Positions 44,658-53,944 of a stretch of 64,000 nucleotides of DNA are shown here, piece after piece. Within the stretch, counting starts at the first letter, position 1, and each line of letters begins with the position of its first letter. Made by a program: the position numbers and the translations under genes. The notes under the pieces are model-generated. The model was not told the origin of the DNA. It ran no database searches and saw only the letters and a program-made list of their open reading frames with translations. The stretch comes from Bradyrhizobium barranii subsp. barranii (GTDB lineage: Bacteria > Pseudomonadota > Alphaproteobacteria > Rhizobiales > Xanthobacteraceae): assembly GCF_017565645.3 (NCBI RefSeq), contig NZ_CP086136.1, forward strand, positions 10,027,501-10,091,500, given 5' to 3'.

Positions 44658-45971
44658 ATGCTCGATCAACCCTCTGCGCTCATCGACATCCGCGGTGTCT
44701 GCCGATCCTTCCCGAAAGGCAGCGGCGAACAGCTCCTGGTGCTGGATAAGGTCGACCTGACGATTCGCTCGGGCGAGATCGTCGGCCTGCTCGGCCGATC
44801 CGGCTCCGGCAAGTCCACCTTGCTGCGGATCATCGCCGGCCTGGTCAGCCCGTCTGCGGGACAGGCGACCTGTCGCGGCGAGATCATCGTCGGGCCACCG
44901 AACGGCGTCGCCATGGTGTTCCAGTCATTCGCGTTGTTTCCCTGGTTGACCGTGCTCCAGAACGTCGAGCTCGGGCTCGAAGCGCTGGGCGTCGATGCCA
45001 CCGAGCGCCACAAGCGCGCTCTTGCTGCGATCGACCTGATCGGCCTTGACGGGTTTGAGTCCGCCTTCCCGAAGGAACTGTCGGGTGGCATGCGGCAGCG
45101 CGTCGGCTTCGCCCGCGCGCTGGTGGTGCATCCGGACCTCCTGCTGATGGACGAGCCGTTCTCGGCACTCGACGTCCTCACGGCCGAGACGCTGCGCACG
45201 GACCTGATCGACCTCTGGATCGAGGGCCGGCTGCCGATCAAATCGATCCTGATGGTGACGCACAATATCGAGGAGGCGGTCCTGATGTGCGATCGCATCC
45301 TGGTGTTCTCATCCAATCCAGGGCGCGTCGCCGCCGAGATCAAGGTCGACATGCCGCATCCGCGCAACCGGCTCGACCCCCATTTCCGGCAGCTCGTCGA
45401 CAGCATCTACGCGCGCATGACCCAACGCGCCGAACCGAAGGCGCCCCCCGTCGAAGGCATCCTCGGCTCCGGTGTCGGCATGACCCTGCACCACGTATCG
45501 TCCAACGTGCTGTCGGGCCTGATCGAGACGCTGGCGGGGCCGCCCTATCACGGACACGCCGACCTGCCCGTGCTCGCAAGCCAGCTCCAGCTCGAGGCCG
45601 ACGAGATCCTCCACCTCGGTGAGTCCCTGCAACTGCTGCGCTTCGCCCAGCTGAGCGAAGGCGACCTGATGCTCACCGACACGGGCAAGCGTTTTGCCCA
45701 TCTCGAAACCGACGCGCGCAAGAAGCTATTTGCCGAACATCTCGTCACATACGTGCCGGTGATGGGATTGATTCGCCGCGTGCTCGACGAACGTCCCTCC
45801 CATACCGCCCCCGCGGCACGGTTCCGCAATGAGCTCGAGGACTACATGTCCGAGGACTATGCGGACGAGACGCTCAGGACCGTCGTGTCCTGGGGACGTT
45901 ATGGCGAGCTGTTCGCATATGACGAGCAGTCGGAGACGTTCAGCCTCGAAAACCCGGGCGAGAGCGCTTGA
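44658..45971 (+). CDS. ABC transporter ATP-binding protein with AAA-associated C-terminal domain
   Basis: 437 residues. The ATPase core occupies residues 1-250: Walker A GRSGSGKSTLL near 48, Q-loop VFQSFALFPWLTV, signature LSGGMRQR, Walker B LLLMDEPFSALD, VTHNIEEAV. Residues about 290-430 are an AAA-associated domain (LASQLQLEADEILHLGESLQ, FAHLETDARKKLFAEHLVTY) fused to some NitT-type ATPases; its role is unknown, perhaps regulatory. Partner of the fused permease immediately upstream. Confidence 0.88.
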   Translation: MLDQPSALIDIRGVCRSFPKGSGEQLLVLDKVDLTIRSGEIVGLLGRSGSGKSTLLRIIAGLVSPSAGQATCRGEIIVGPPNGVAMVFQSFALFPWLTVLQNVELGLEALGVDATERHKRALAAIDLIGLDGFESAFPKELSGGMRQRVGFARALVVHPDLLLMDEPFSALDVLTAETLRTDLIDLWIEGRLPIKSILMVTHNIEEAVLMCDRILVFSSNPGRVAAEIKVDMPHPRNRLDPHFRQLVDSIYARMTQRAEPKAPPVEGILGSGVGMTLHHVSSNVLSGLIETLAGPPYHGHADLPVLASQLQLEADEILHLGESLQLLRFAQLSEGDLMLTDTGKRFAHLETDARKKLFAEHLVTYVPVMGLIRRVLDERPSHTAPAARFRNELEDYMSEDYADETLRTVVSWGRYGELFAYDEQSETFSLENPGESA

Positions 45972-46081
45972 TCCCGCCTGCGGCAATTTGGTCGGGAACC
46001 GGACAAATTGTGCATCGAGTTCATATATAAGGGGCTTGGTCCGGCGTTCGCCGGGTCAAGTATCCCTTTTCCTTGCGCGCA

Positions 46082-47377
46082 ATGTTGTCCGTCGAAATCA
46101 TCATCGTCGTCGTCCTGATCGTCATTAACGGCCTGTTGTCCATGTCCGAGCTGGCCGTGGTCTCGTCCCGCCCGGCCCGGCTGTCGCTGCTCGCGGCCAA
46201 GGGGGTGCGCGGCGCCGAGCGGGCGCTGACGCTGGCGGCCGATCCCGGAAAGTTCCTCTCGACGGTGCAGATCGGCATCACGCTGGTCGGCGTGCTCTCC
46301 GGCGCGTTCTCCGGCGCGACGCTCGGACAGCGGCTGACGCAATGGCTGGTCGAGCTCGGCCTGTCCTCGGAGATTGCCGACATCGTCGGCGTCGGCATCG
46401 TCGTCACGCTCATCACCTACGCCACCCTGATCGTCGGCGAGCTGGTGCCGAAGCAGGTGGCGTTGCGCGACCCCGAGAGCATTGCTGTCAAGGTCGCGCC
46501 CGCGATGCACGTTCTGGCGCGGATCTCGCTGCCGCTCGTCTTCCTGCTCGATCTCTCCGGCAAGCTGATCCTCACGCTGCTCGGCCGCGGCGGCAAGGCC
46601 GAGGAGAAGGTCTCGGAGGACGAGATCCATCATCTCGTCAGCGAAGCCGAGAACGCGGGCGTGCTGGAGTCGGGCGAAAAGGAGATGATCGCGGGCGTCA
46701 TGCGGCTCGGCGACCGGCCGGTCGGCGCGATCATGACGCCGCGCACGGAGGTCAACGAGATCGATCTGAACGATGCGCCGGAGGCCATTCAAGCGATCAT
46801 CGCGAAGAGCCCGCATTCGCGCTTTCCCGTCTCGGACGGCGATCGCGACAAGCCGATCGGCGTGCTCCAGGCCAAGGACCTGCTGGTCGCCTACATGAAC
46901 GAGCGCACGCCGGATCTGCGAGCGCTGGTGCGCGAGGCGCCCGGCATTCCGGCATCAGCCGACGCCCGCGACGTGCTGGCGATCCTGAAAGCCGCTCCGG
47001 TTCATGTCGGCCTGGTCTACGACGAATACGGCGCCTTCGAGGGTATCGTGACGACGGCTGACATTCTGGAATCGATCGTCGGCGCCTTCCATTCCGAGGA
47101 GGGACCGCCGGAGCCGGCCTATGTCAGGCGCGATGACGGCTCGCTGCTGGTCTCCGGCTGGATGCCGGTCGACGAGTTCGGCGAGTTGCTCGGCGTCGAG
47201 CTGCCGCCGCACCGCTACAACACGGTGGCGGGCCTAGTGCTGCAACAGTTCAACGTGCTGCCTAATGTCGGCGATGCCTTCGACTTCGCCGGCTGGCATA
47301 TCGAGGTGGTCGATCTCGACGGTCGGAGGATCGACAAGATTCTGGCGGGCCGGTTGAGTGAGGTCGAGACGGGGTGA
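46082..47377 (+). CDS. CorC/HlyC-family membrane protein (DUF21, CBS pair, CorC domain)
   Basis: 431 residues. DUF21/CNNM membrane domain with four helices (EIIIVVVLIVINGLLSMSEL; VQIGITLVGVLSGAFSGATL; ADIVGVGIVVTLITYATLIV), then two CBS motifs (IMTPRTEVNEIDLND; VGLVYDEYGAFEGIVTTADI) and a C-terminal CorC_HlyC domain (LLVSGWMPVDEFGELLGVEL). Often annotated as hemolysin; better regarded as a CNNM-type divalent-cation transporter or regulator. ATG 46082 is preferred over an in-frame TTG three codons upstream. Confidence 0.9.
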   Translation: MLSVEIIIVVVLIVINGLLSMSELAVVSSRPARLSLLAAKGVRGAERALTLAADPGKFLSTVQIGITLVGVLSGAFSGATLGQRLTQWLVELGLSSEIADIVGVGIVVTLITYATLIVGELVPKQVALRDPESIAVKVAPAMHVLARISLPLVFLLDLSGKLILTLLGRGGKAEEKVSEDEIHHLVSEAENAGVLESGEKEMIAGVMRLGDRPVGAIMTPRTEVNEIDLNDAPEAIQAIIAKSPHSRFPVSDGDRDKPIGVLQAKDLLVAYMNERTPDLRALVREAPGIPASADARDVLAILKAAPVHVGLVYDEYGAFEGIVTTADILESIVGAFHSEEGPPEPAYVRRDDGSLLVSGWMPVDEFGELLGVELPPHRYNTVAGLVLQQFNVLPNVGDAFDFAGWHIEVVDLDGRRIDKILAGRLSEVETG

Positions 47378-47450
47378 TTGCGCACCCAACCCTCCACCCG
47401 TCGTCCCGGACAAGCGCGCCCTAAGCGCGCGCCGATCCAACGCAGACCGC

Positions 47451-47690
47451 TCACCCGAACCGCACCCCGATCCGCTTCTCCTTGCGCCAGACGACCGTGC
47501 AGGCGAGATGCGTTCCGTCGGCCTGGATGACCAGGGTGAAGCGCTCGGGGATACCGACCGGACTGGTGACATCGAGCGCGGCGCCGGTGTCGGAGAAATT
47601 GCGGACGGTGCAGTCGATCGCGCCGCCGCCGAACTCGATGGTTCCGGCTTTCAGCACGCGGTGCCTGGCTTTGTCGCGTCGCTCGTCCAT
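47451..47690 (-). CDS. PilZ-domain protein
   Basis: 79 residues, a single PilZ domain. The N-terminal arginine motif is present (MDERRDKARHRVLKAG), as are the NFSDTGAAL turn (D/N-x-S-x-x-G) and the final VVWRKEKRIGVRFG strand. Binds c-di-GMP in the motif-complete members, so this could be a cytosolic effector for the signal handled by the EAL protein at 7300-9465. Monocistronic. Confidence 0.85.
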   Translation of the reverse strand: MDERRDKARHRVLKAGTIEFGGGAIDCTVRNFSDTGAALDVTSPVGIPERFTLVIQADGTHLACTVVWRKEKRIGVRFG

Positions 47691-47791
47691 GGGGCCAATT
47701 TACACCCTAAGCTGACACAGACGTTAAAACGCAACCACAAGCCCCGATGAATTTTTACCGCCGCAGAATGCGGCGGATCATGCGGTGGCCC

Positions 47792-49492
47792 CTACGGCGC
47801 CGGCTGGAACGTCTCCGCCCGCGCCATCTGCCAGGCATCACGGAAGCGCGGATCTTCGGTGCCTTCGAGCAGCTCGCCCGGACGCAGCGACGGATAGAGC
47901 TGCGCAAAGGATCGCACCTGGGTGGTCGATGTCCGCTGGCTGAAGTGGATCGGGCGCAGCTGCTGCGGATGTTCGAGACCGGCCGCGGCGATCAGCTCGG
48001 TGAGCGAGTGCAGCGTGGCGTGGTGATAATTATGCACGCGGTCGATCTTGAGCGGCACGTAGAGCGCACGCGCACGCGTCGGGTCCTGGGTCGCAACCCC
48101 GGTCGGGCAGCGGTCGGTGTGGCAGCTCAGCGACTGGATGCAGCCGAGCGAGAACATGAAGCCGCGCGCCGAATTGCAATAGTCGGCGCCAATCGCCATC
48201 GCCCGCGCCATGTCGAAGGCGGTCGCGATCTTGCCGGATGCGCCGATCCTGATGCGGTCGCGCGCATTGATGCCGACCAGTGCGTTGTGGACGAAATTGA
48301 CGCCCTCGCGCATCGGCATGCCCAGATGGTCCATGAACTCCAGCGGCGCGGCGCCGGTGCCGCCTTCATTGCCATCGACGACGATGAAATCCGGATAGAT
48401 GCCGGTCTCCAGCATCGCCTTGCAGATCGCCAGGAATTCCCAGGGATGACCGATGCACAGCTTGAAGCCGGCCGGCTTGCCGCCGGACAAGCGCCGCATC
48501 TCGGCGATGAACTGCATCATGCCTGTTGGCGTGGAGAAGGCGCGGTGCGAGGCCGGCGAAATGCAGTCCTCGCCCATCGTGACGCCGCGGATTTTTGAGA
48601 TCTCCTCCGACACCTTTGCAGCCGGCAGCACGCCGCCATGGCCGGGCTTGGCGCCCTGGCTGATCTTGAGCTCGACCATCTTGATCTGGTCCTGGCTCGC
48701 GACGCGCGCGAACGCCTCCGGATCGAACGTGCCGTCGAGATGACGGCAACCGAAATAGCCGGAGCCGATCTCCCAGATGATGTCGCCGCCCATCTCGCGA
48801 TGGTAGGGGCTGAAGCCGCCCTCGCCCGTGTCATGCGCGAAGCCGCCCTTCCTGGCGCCGGCATTGAGCGCGCGCACGGCGTTCGGGCTGAGCGCGCCGA
48901 AGCTCATCGCGGAGATGTTGAACACCGATGCCGAATATGGCTTTGCGCAATCGGGGCCGCCGATGGTGACGCGAAACTTCTCCTCGGCGTGCGTCTTCGG
49001 CGAGACCGAGTGATGCATCCACTCGTAACCCTCGCGATAGACGTCCTCCTGGGTGCCGAACGGGCGCTTGTCGAGCTCCATCTTGGCGCGCTGATAGACC
49101 AGCGAGCGGGTATCGCGCGAGAACGGCATGCCGTCCTTCTCGCTCTCGAAGAAATACTGCCGCATCTCGGGGCGTATCTCTTCGAGCAGAAAACGGATAT
49201 GCGCCGAGATCGGATAGTTGCGCAGCACCGCGTGACTCTTCTGCATGAGATCGCGGACGCCGAGCAGCGTCAGCGCGCCGAAGATCAGGATCGGGATCAG
49301 CAGGATGTCGAAGATCTTGCCGTCGGCGAGGCCGATGCCTATCAGCAGCGCAGTGACGACCGCGCAGATGGTCAGCACGATGAAACGCGGCGAGAACGGC
49401 AGCAGCAGGGTTTCCATCAGCCCTTCGGGCGAAGCTTGCGTCTTGTTATCGTTGGCCACGACCACATCCCTCTCGTCAGTCTGACAGGGCAT
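47792..49492 (-). CDS. FMN-binding glutamate synthase family protein
   Basis: 566 residues. Two N-terminal transmembrane helices (IVLTICAVVTALLIGIGLA; IFDILLIPILIFGALTLLG) precede a glutamate-synthase-like FMN barrel (ASVFNISAMSFGALSPNAVR, PGHGGVLPAAKV, VVDGNEGGTGAAP). A Cx5Cx4C cluster motif (CIQSLSCHTDRC) is kept, as for the 3Fe-4S centre. The glutaminase half and GltD partner are absent, so ordinary glutamate synthesis is not expected. Membrane-anchored oxidoreductase of unknown reaction; the family is widespread in Proteobacteria. Confidence 0.87.
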   Translation of the reverse strand: MPCQTDERDVVVANDNKTQASPEGLMETLLLPFSPRFIVLTICAVVTALLIGIGLADGKIFDILLIPILIFGALTLLGVRDLMQKSHAVLRNYPISAHIRFLLEEIRPEMRQYFFESEKDGMPFSRDTRSLVYQRAKMELDKRPFGTQEDVYREGYEWMHHSVSPKTHAEEKFRVTIGGPDCAKPYSASVFNISAMSFGALSPNAVRALNAGARKGGFAHDTGEGGFSPYHREMGGDIIWEIGSGYFGCRHLDGTFDPEAFARVASQDQIKMVELKISQGAKPGHGGVLPAAKVSEEISKIRGVTMGEDCISPASHRAFSTPTGMMQFIAEMRRLSGGKPAGFKLCIGHPWEFLAICKAMLETGIYPDFIVVDGNEGGTGAAPLEFMDHLGMPMREGVNFVHNALVGINARDRIRIGASGKIATAFDMARAMAIGADYCNSARGFMFSLGCIQSLSCHTDRCPTGVATQDPTRARALYVPLKIDRVHNYHHATLHSLTELIAAAGLEHPQQLRPIHFSQRTSTTQVRSFAQLYPSLRPGELLEGTEDPRFRDAWQMARAETFQPAP

Positions 49493-49619
49493 GATACGCC
49501 CGCGCCACGTCCATGGTTATGACGCGGACCCCGCCTTGAGGCTACCGAATCCGGATGCCGCAAATCAATCCATCCCGCGGCGTGCTTCGCAGTGCAATAG
49601 ATTCAAATGAAATGACAAA

Positions 49620-50531
49620 TCAGTGACCATGAGGCTGCGCCTCGTGCGGAATGACGCCGTGCTGCTCGAGGCCGCCTCGCGCCAGCCAGGCATCGGTGCT
49701 CGCGACCGCACGCTCGATATGGTCGTCGGTCCGCGAAAAATCGTAGGGCGATCCCACCAGCGGACAGAGCGGCGGCACCACGACATATTCGATGTCGGAC
49801 GCCACCCCCTCGAGCTCCGCCACCAATTGCCGGGCGATCAGCAGCGTCAGCGCATGCAGGGCATTGGCAACCGCGCCCACCGGCGGATCCTTCACCGCGC
49901 AGGCGTGCCCGGTCGGCAGCACGACCAGCCGTTTTGCGCCTTTCTTGATCGCGACCCGGACCGGGGTGTTCGAGGAGATCGCACCGTCGGCGAGGAACCG
50001 ATTGCGGTAGTAGACCGGCGAGAACGCGCCGGGGATCGCAGTGGACGCCAGGATCGCGTCCACCGTCGCCCCCTCCGACAACACCACGCTCTCTCCGGAG
50101 ACGAAATCGGTGGTGACGATGTGCACCGGAAGCGCGGCATCCTCGAGGTTGCGATAGGGGATGTGGTCCTCGACCAGCTTGCGGATGCCGTCATGGGGAA
50201 TCAGGAAATCGCGCCGCCACATGAATCCGGCGAGGCTCTTCCAGGTGACCGGGAAGACATCATGACGCTTCAGGCCGCGCCAGACCGCCTCCAGCCCCAG
50301 CACGCCCTTGAGCGAGGGATTGCCAGCATAATAGGCTCCGTTGATCGCGCCGACGCTGGAGCCGACGACGAGATCGGCGACGACCCCGTGCCGCGCTAGC
50401 GAATGCATCATGCCGACCTGGATCGCTCCAAAACTGCCGCCGCCCGCCAGCACGAAGGCGGTCGGTTTCGGCGGACCATGGTCGATCACGGACAAGATTT
50501 GCGCAGCTCCCCAGCTCTCGCATTGCAACAT
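49620..50531 (-). CDS. Patatin-like phospholipase
   Basis: 303 residues. Oxyanion loop GGGSFGAIQ, nucleophile elbow GSSVG (VVGSSVGAINGAYYAG) and the catalytic Asp of the DGAISSNTP segment form the Ser-Asp dyad. ATG 50531 (MLQCESWG) is chosen: a longer reading to 50732 would include intergenic repeat sequence. No signal peptide, so a cytosolic or secreted-by-other-means lipid acyl hydrolase. It is followed on its 5' side by a repeat-rich gap up to 50878. Confidence 0.85.
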   Translation of the reverse strand: MLQCESWGAAQILSVIDHGPPKPTAFVLAGGGSFGAIQVGMMHSLARHGVVADLVVGSSVGAINGAYYAGNPSLKGVLGLEAVWRGLKRHDVFPVTWKSLAGFMWRRDFLIPHDGIRKLVEDHIPYRNLEDAALPVHIVTTDFVSGESVVLSEGATVDAILASTAIPGAFSPVYYRNRFLADGAISSNTPVRVAIKKGAKRLVVLPTGHACAVKDPPVGAVANALHALTLLIARQLVAELEGVASDIEYVVVPPLCPLVGSPYDFSRTDDHIERAVASTDAWLARGGLEQHGVIPHEAQPHGH

Positions 50532-50673
50532 CGCGGCGAGATTTTGGCGCGAGCTTATAACAAGGGGCGCGCGAGACGCGCCAATAACAAAGTCGGGGGA
50601 GGATGGTGAGGGACGTGGATGGCCTAGCGAGTGTGTGAGAGGCGAAATGGCAGCCTCACACTCAACTGACGTC

Positions 50674-50840
50674 CCCGCGAATGCGGGGACCCATAACCAC
50701 AGGGAGAGGGTATGGCGCGAGCTGATAACCACTAGCCGTCGCCAAACCGCTTCCTGTGGTTATGGGTCCCGGGCTCGCGCTTCCGCCTTCGCTCTTCGAG
50801 CTACGGCGGACAAATCGCGCGCCCCGGGACGACACCGATG
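50674..50840. repeat. Intergenic inverted repeat with perfect 18-bp arms
   Basis: GGGACCCATAACCACAGG at 50686-50703 and its complement at 50753-50770, with outer GC-rich arms (CCCGGGCTCGCGC, CGCGCGCCCCGGGAC). Same family as 10917-11055 and 62082-62181. No coding sequence supported here. Confidence 0.75.
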
Positions 50841-50878
50841 TTTTGGCTACGGAGCGTCAACCAAAAGCCGAACGGCGC

Positions 50879-51652
50879 TTACCGCTCGACGAACGCCTTC
50901 TCGATCACGAAATGGCCGGGCTTGTTGCCGGAGCCCTCGATGAAATCGCGGCCTTCGAACATCACCTTCAGCTCTTCCAGCATCGCCGGGCTGCCGCACA
51001 TCATGATGCGGTCGGTTTCGATGTCGAGCGGGCCCTGTCCGATATCGTTGAAGATCTGCTCGGAGTTGATGAGGTCGGTGATGCGGCCACGGTTCTTGAA
51101 CGGCTCGCGGGTTACGGTCGGATAGTAGATCAGCTTGTCCGCCAGCAGCTCCCCGAACAGCTCGTCCTCGCGCAAGGAAGCAACCAGCTTCTCGCCATAG
51201 GCAAGCTCGGAGACCTGGCGGCAGCCATGCACCAGCACGATGCTGTCGAACTGATCGTAGACCTCGGGGTCCTTGATCAGGCTGGCGAAGGGCGCGAGAC
51301 CGGTGCCGGTCGAGAGCAGCATCAGCCGCTTGCCGGGAATGAGGTTGTCGGTGATCAGCGTGCCGGTCGCCTTGCGGCCGACCAGGATGGTGTCGCCTTC
51401 CTTGATCTTCTGCAGGCGCGAGGTCAGCGGACCGTCCTGAACCTTGATCGAGAAGAACTCGAGCTCTTCCTCGTGGTTGGCGCTCGCCATGCTGTAGGCG
51501 CGCAGCAGCGGACGGCCGTCGACCTCGAGGCCGATCATGGCGAACTGGCCGTTCTGGAAGCGGAAGCCGGTGTCGCGCGTGGCGCGGAAGCTGAACAGCG
51601 TGTCGGTCCAGTGCTGGACGGAAAGAACCTTCTCTCGGTAAAACGCGCTCAT
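50879..51652 (-). CDS. fpr: Ferredoxin-NADP+ reductase
   Basis: 257 residues of the bacterial FNR type. FAD-binding RAYSMAS near residue 50, pyrophosphate loop STGTGLAPFASL near 110, NADP segment VLVHGCRQVSELAY, MMCGSPAML, and a C-terminal end after KPGHFVIEKAFVER. Reduces ferredoxin or flavodoxin or recovers NADPH; in many Proteobacteria induced by oxidative stress. ATG 51652 fits the family start (MSAFYREKVLSVQHW). The 374-bp gap upstream (51653-52026) shows only a small GCCCC/GGGGC stem. Confidence 0.92.
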   Translation of the reverse strand: MSAFYREKVLSVQHWTDTLFSFRATRDTGFRFQNGQFAMIGLEVDGRPLLRAYSMASANHEEELEFFSIKVQDGPLTSRLQKIKEGDTILVGRKATGTLITDNLIPGKRLMLLSTGTGLAPFASLIKDPEVYDQFDSIVLVHGCRQVSELAYGEKLVASLREDELFGELLADKLIYYPTVTREPFKNRGRITDLINSEQIFNDIGQGPLDIETDRIMMCGSPAMLEELKVMFEGRDFIEGSGNKPGHFVIEKAFVER

Positions 51653-52026
51653 GATTTTCGATATTCCGAATAATTGCGGTTTTAGGGCAAAAGCGTTGCC
51701 CGGCCCCTGAAAACGGGGCGGACACCATTGCCATGGCGGAGGATTTCGCGTGTGTGATCTACGCCATTGAGGCCAATAATCAACCTCGTTCCGGATGCAA
51801 TTGATGCCGCTCAAACCGGCATTTGCGGCGGAAATGGCCACATCATTAATGAATCTGCTGCCGGGCACGCGCGGCGGGCAATTTCTTTTCCCTTCAGGGC
51901 CTGATTGCAGCACTTAATTTCCGTCGCGCTCGCGAGAATTTCATTAAGAATAGCTCTGACTTTCACCCCGGCTTGGCGCCGTTTCCCGCATTTTTGCGGC
52001 TTTTGGCGACAGGAACGACTGAACAC

Positions 52027-52824
52027 ATGGCGAGCGGCGAGCGGATCTTCGTCCAGGCGATCAGGCGCTATTGCGCGACCCACGGCATCGCGCTCGATGT
52101 CCGCGCCGGCGGCTGGCTGCTCGCGATGCGCAGCCGCGCGAAGCGCCACTTCGCGTTCGGCTACGACATCGGCCTCAACAGCGCCATCGCGCACCGCCTT
52201 GCCAACGACAAATCGGCCACTGCCGAGGTGCTGGCGCTTGAGGGCGTACCATGCGTTCCGCATCACCTCTTCCTCAATCCGGAGCTGGGCAAGAACGTTG
52301 TTGGCCCCAATTGGCGAGACGCAATGCTCGAGCTGCTTCACGACCATCCGCAAGGCGTGGTGGTGAAGCCGAACGAGGGGACATCGGGGCGCTCGGTGTT
52401 CAAGGTGACGACGGAGGCGGAACTCGACCACGCGGCTGCCGAGGTCTTTTCGATGAGCGCCGGACTCGTGATCTCGCCCTATGTCGCGATCGAGCAAGAG
52501 GTGCGCGTGATCCTGCTCGATGATGTGCCACTCGTCGTCTACAGCAAGCAGCGTGGGTCGGATTGGCGACACAATCTCGATGCCGGCTCAAAGCCGGTGC
52601 TGCTGGAGGACGACAAGCATCGTACGGCCTGTGTCAAGCTCGCGACCGATGCCGCCAACGCCATCGGCATCGCTTTTGCGTCAATTGACGTGGTGCGCGT
52701 CGACCGTGATTGGCGCGTGCTCGAGATCAATTCCGGCGTGATGATGGAAGCGCTGGCGAAGCTGCATCCGGAGCTGGTGCAGGCGACGTACGACGCGGCG
52801 CTGGATCGGGTGTTTGGGGCATAA
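52027..52824 (+). CDS. ATP-grasp family protein
   Basis: 265 residues. ATP-grasp markers: KSATAEVLALEGVPCVPH preceding the first lobe, GVVVKPNEGTSGRSVFKV (phosphate loop), the adenine-binding strand around LVISPYVAIEQEVRVILLDD, and the Mg-binding end DWRVLEINSGVMMEAL. Similar to RimK/cyanophycin-synthetase-like ligases that join a carboxylate to an amine. Substrates unknown; no adjacent biosynthetic partner. Confidence 0.82.
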   Translation: MASGERIFVQAIRRYCATHGIALDVRAGGWLLAMRSRAKRHFAFGYDIGLNSAIAHRLANDKSATAEVLALEGVPCVPHHLFLNPELGKNVVGPNWRDAMLELLHDHPQGVVVKPNEGTSGRSVFKVTTEAELDHAAAEVFSMSAGLVISPYVAIEQEVRVILLDDVPLVVYSKQRGSDWRHNLDAGSKPVLLEDDKHRTACVKLATDAANAIGIAFASIDVVRVDRDWRVLEINSGVMMEALAKLHPELVQATYDAALDRVFGA

Positions 52825-52860
52825 CGTTGATTGAACTCTCGCGACAAAATGCACTGCGCC

Positions 52861-53002
52861 CCCTCTCCCCTTGTGGGAGAGGGTGGCTCGCCGCGTAGCG
52901 GCGAGACGGGTGAGAGGTCTCTCTCCTCAACGTAGATTTAACGTGCGGATAGAGACCCCTCATCCGGCGCTTCGCGCCACCTTCTCCCACAAGGGGAGAA
53001 GG
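52861..53002. repeat. Intergenic inverted repeat with CTCCCCTTGTGGGAGAGGG ends
   Basis: CTCTCCCCTTGTGGGAGA at the left and TTCTCCCACAAGGGGAGAA at the right are inverted. Inner GTAGCGGCGAG / GGCGCTTCGCGCC stems. Between convergent genes, so it may help terminate both. Confidence 0.7.
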
Positions 53003-53011
53003 AAGTAAGCG

Positions 53012-53932
53012 CTAATTGTTCGCGCTCGCGGAGTCGTCCATCGCCTTGAACGCCTCCTCCAGCTGCAGGGAGATCGGCACGTTCAGGCGTTCGCCGGTGG
53101 GCAGCCGCGCGGTGAACCATTTGTTGTAGAGCGGAACCAGATCGCGATTGGAGCCGAGCTTGCGGAAGGTGCGGTCGACCACCGCCGTCAGCTGAGGCTC
53201 ACCCTTCCTGAACATGATGCCGTAGGGGTCATAGGACAGGTAATCGCCGGTGACGCGGAACTTGTCCTGCGCCTTGTGGCGCGCGATCAGGCCGGAGAGC
53301 AGGATGTCGTCCGTCGCGAACGCATCGGCCTTGCCGTCGACGAGCATCTGGTAGGACTGCTCGTGGTCGGGCGAGGTGACGATGTTGAGGCCGAGCGAGG
53401 ACTTCTTGTCGGCGGCCTGGATCGCCTGCTCGTTGGTGGTGCCCTTCGTCACCACCACGGTCTTGCCCTTCAGATCGATCAACGACTGGACCTTTGACGC
53501 CTTCGGCACCATCAGCTTGGTGCCGGCGACGAACATCAAAGGCGAGAACGCGACGCGCTTGCCCCGCTCGGCATTGGCGGTGGTCGAACCGCATTCCAGG
53601 TCGATCTTGTTCTGGAGCACGGCGTCGATGCGGTCGTCCGAGGTGACCTTGACGTAGTCGATCTTCAGATCGGGATCGTCGACCTCGACGCCGATCTCCT
53701 CGACGATGGCCTCGCAGAGTTCGAGGCTGTAGCCGATCGGGCGGCCTGACTGGTCGAGGAAGGAGAACGGCGGCGAGCTCTCGCGATAGCCGAGCCGCAC
53801 GGCGTGCCTGTTCTTGATGGCCGACAGCGTCGGGCTAAGCCCTTCACTGCCGCCGGTCTGGGCGGAGGCGCCGGTTGCCAGCAGGCACGCCGCCAGCAAC
53901 AGGCCACCCGATATCGCCGTTGAAAGGCGCAT
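53012..53932 (-). CDS. Amino-acid ABC-type binding protein (GltI-like)
   Basis: 306 residues. Signal peptide (ISGGLLLAACLLATGASAQ), then a type-3 solute-binding fold: LGYRESSPPFSFLDQSGRPI near residue 47, GYSLELCEAIVEEI, DLECGSTTANAERGKRVAFS, KGKTVVVTKGTTNEQAI, YDPYGIMFRKGEPQL. Closest in style to glutamate/aspartate binding proteins. Its only neighbour is a DctA-type symporter 12 bp upstream in the same operon; no ABC permease or ATPase is present. It may act with that symporter or with an ABC system encoded elsewhere. Confidence 0.85.
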   Translation of the reverse strand: MRLSTAISGGLLLAACLLATGASAQTGGSEGLSPTLSAIKNRHAVRLGYRESSPPFSFLDQSGRPIGYSLELCEAIVEEIGVEVDDPDLKIDYVKVTSDDRIDAVLQNKIDLECGSTTANAERGKRVAFSPLMFVAGTKLMVPKASKVQSLIDLKGKTVVVTKGTTNEQAIQAADKKSSLGLNIVTSPDHEQSYQMLVDGKADAFATDDILLSGLIARHKAQDKFRVTGDYLSYDPYGIMFRKGEPQLTAVVDRTFRKLGSNRDLVPLYNKWFTARLPTGERLNVPISLQLEEAFKAMDDSASANN

Positions 53933-53944
53933 GATGCACTCCCG

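Noticed and set aside
49620..50732. Longer patatin reading starting at 50732
   Set aside because: The extra 67 residues would be encoded by the intergenic inverted repeat at 50674-50840 and its flank; ATG 50531 is the natural start.
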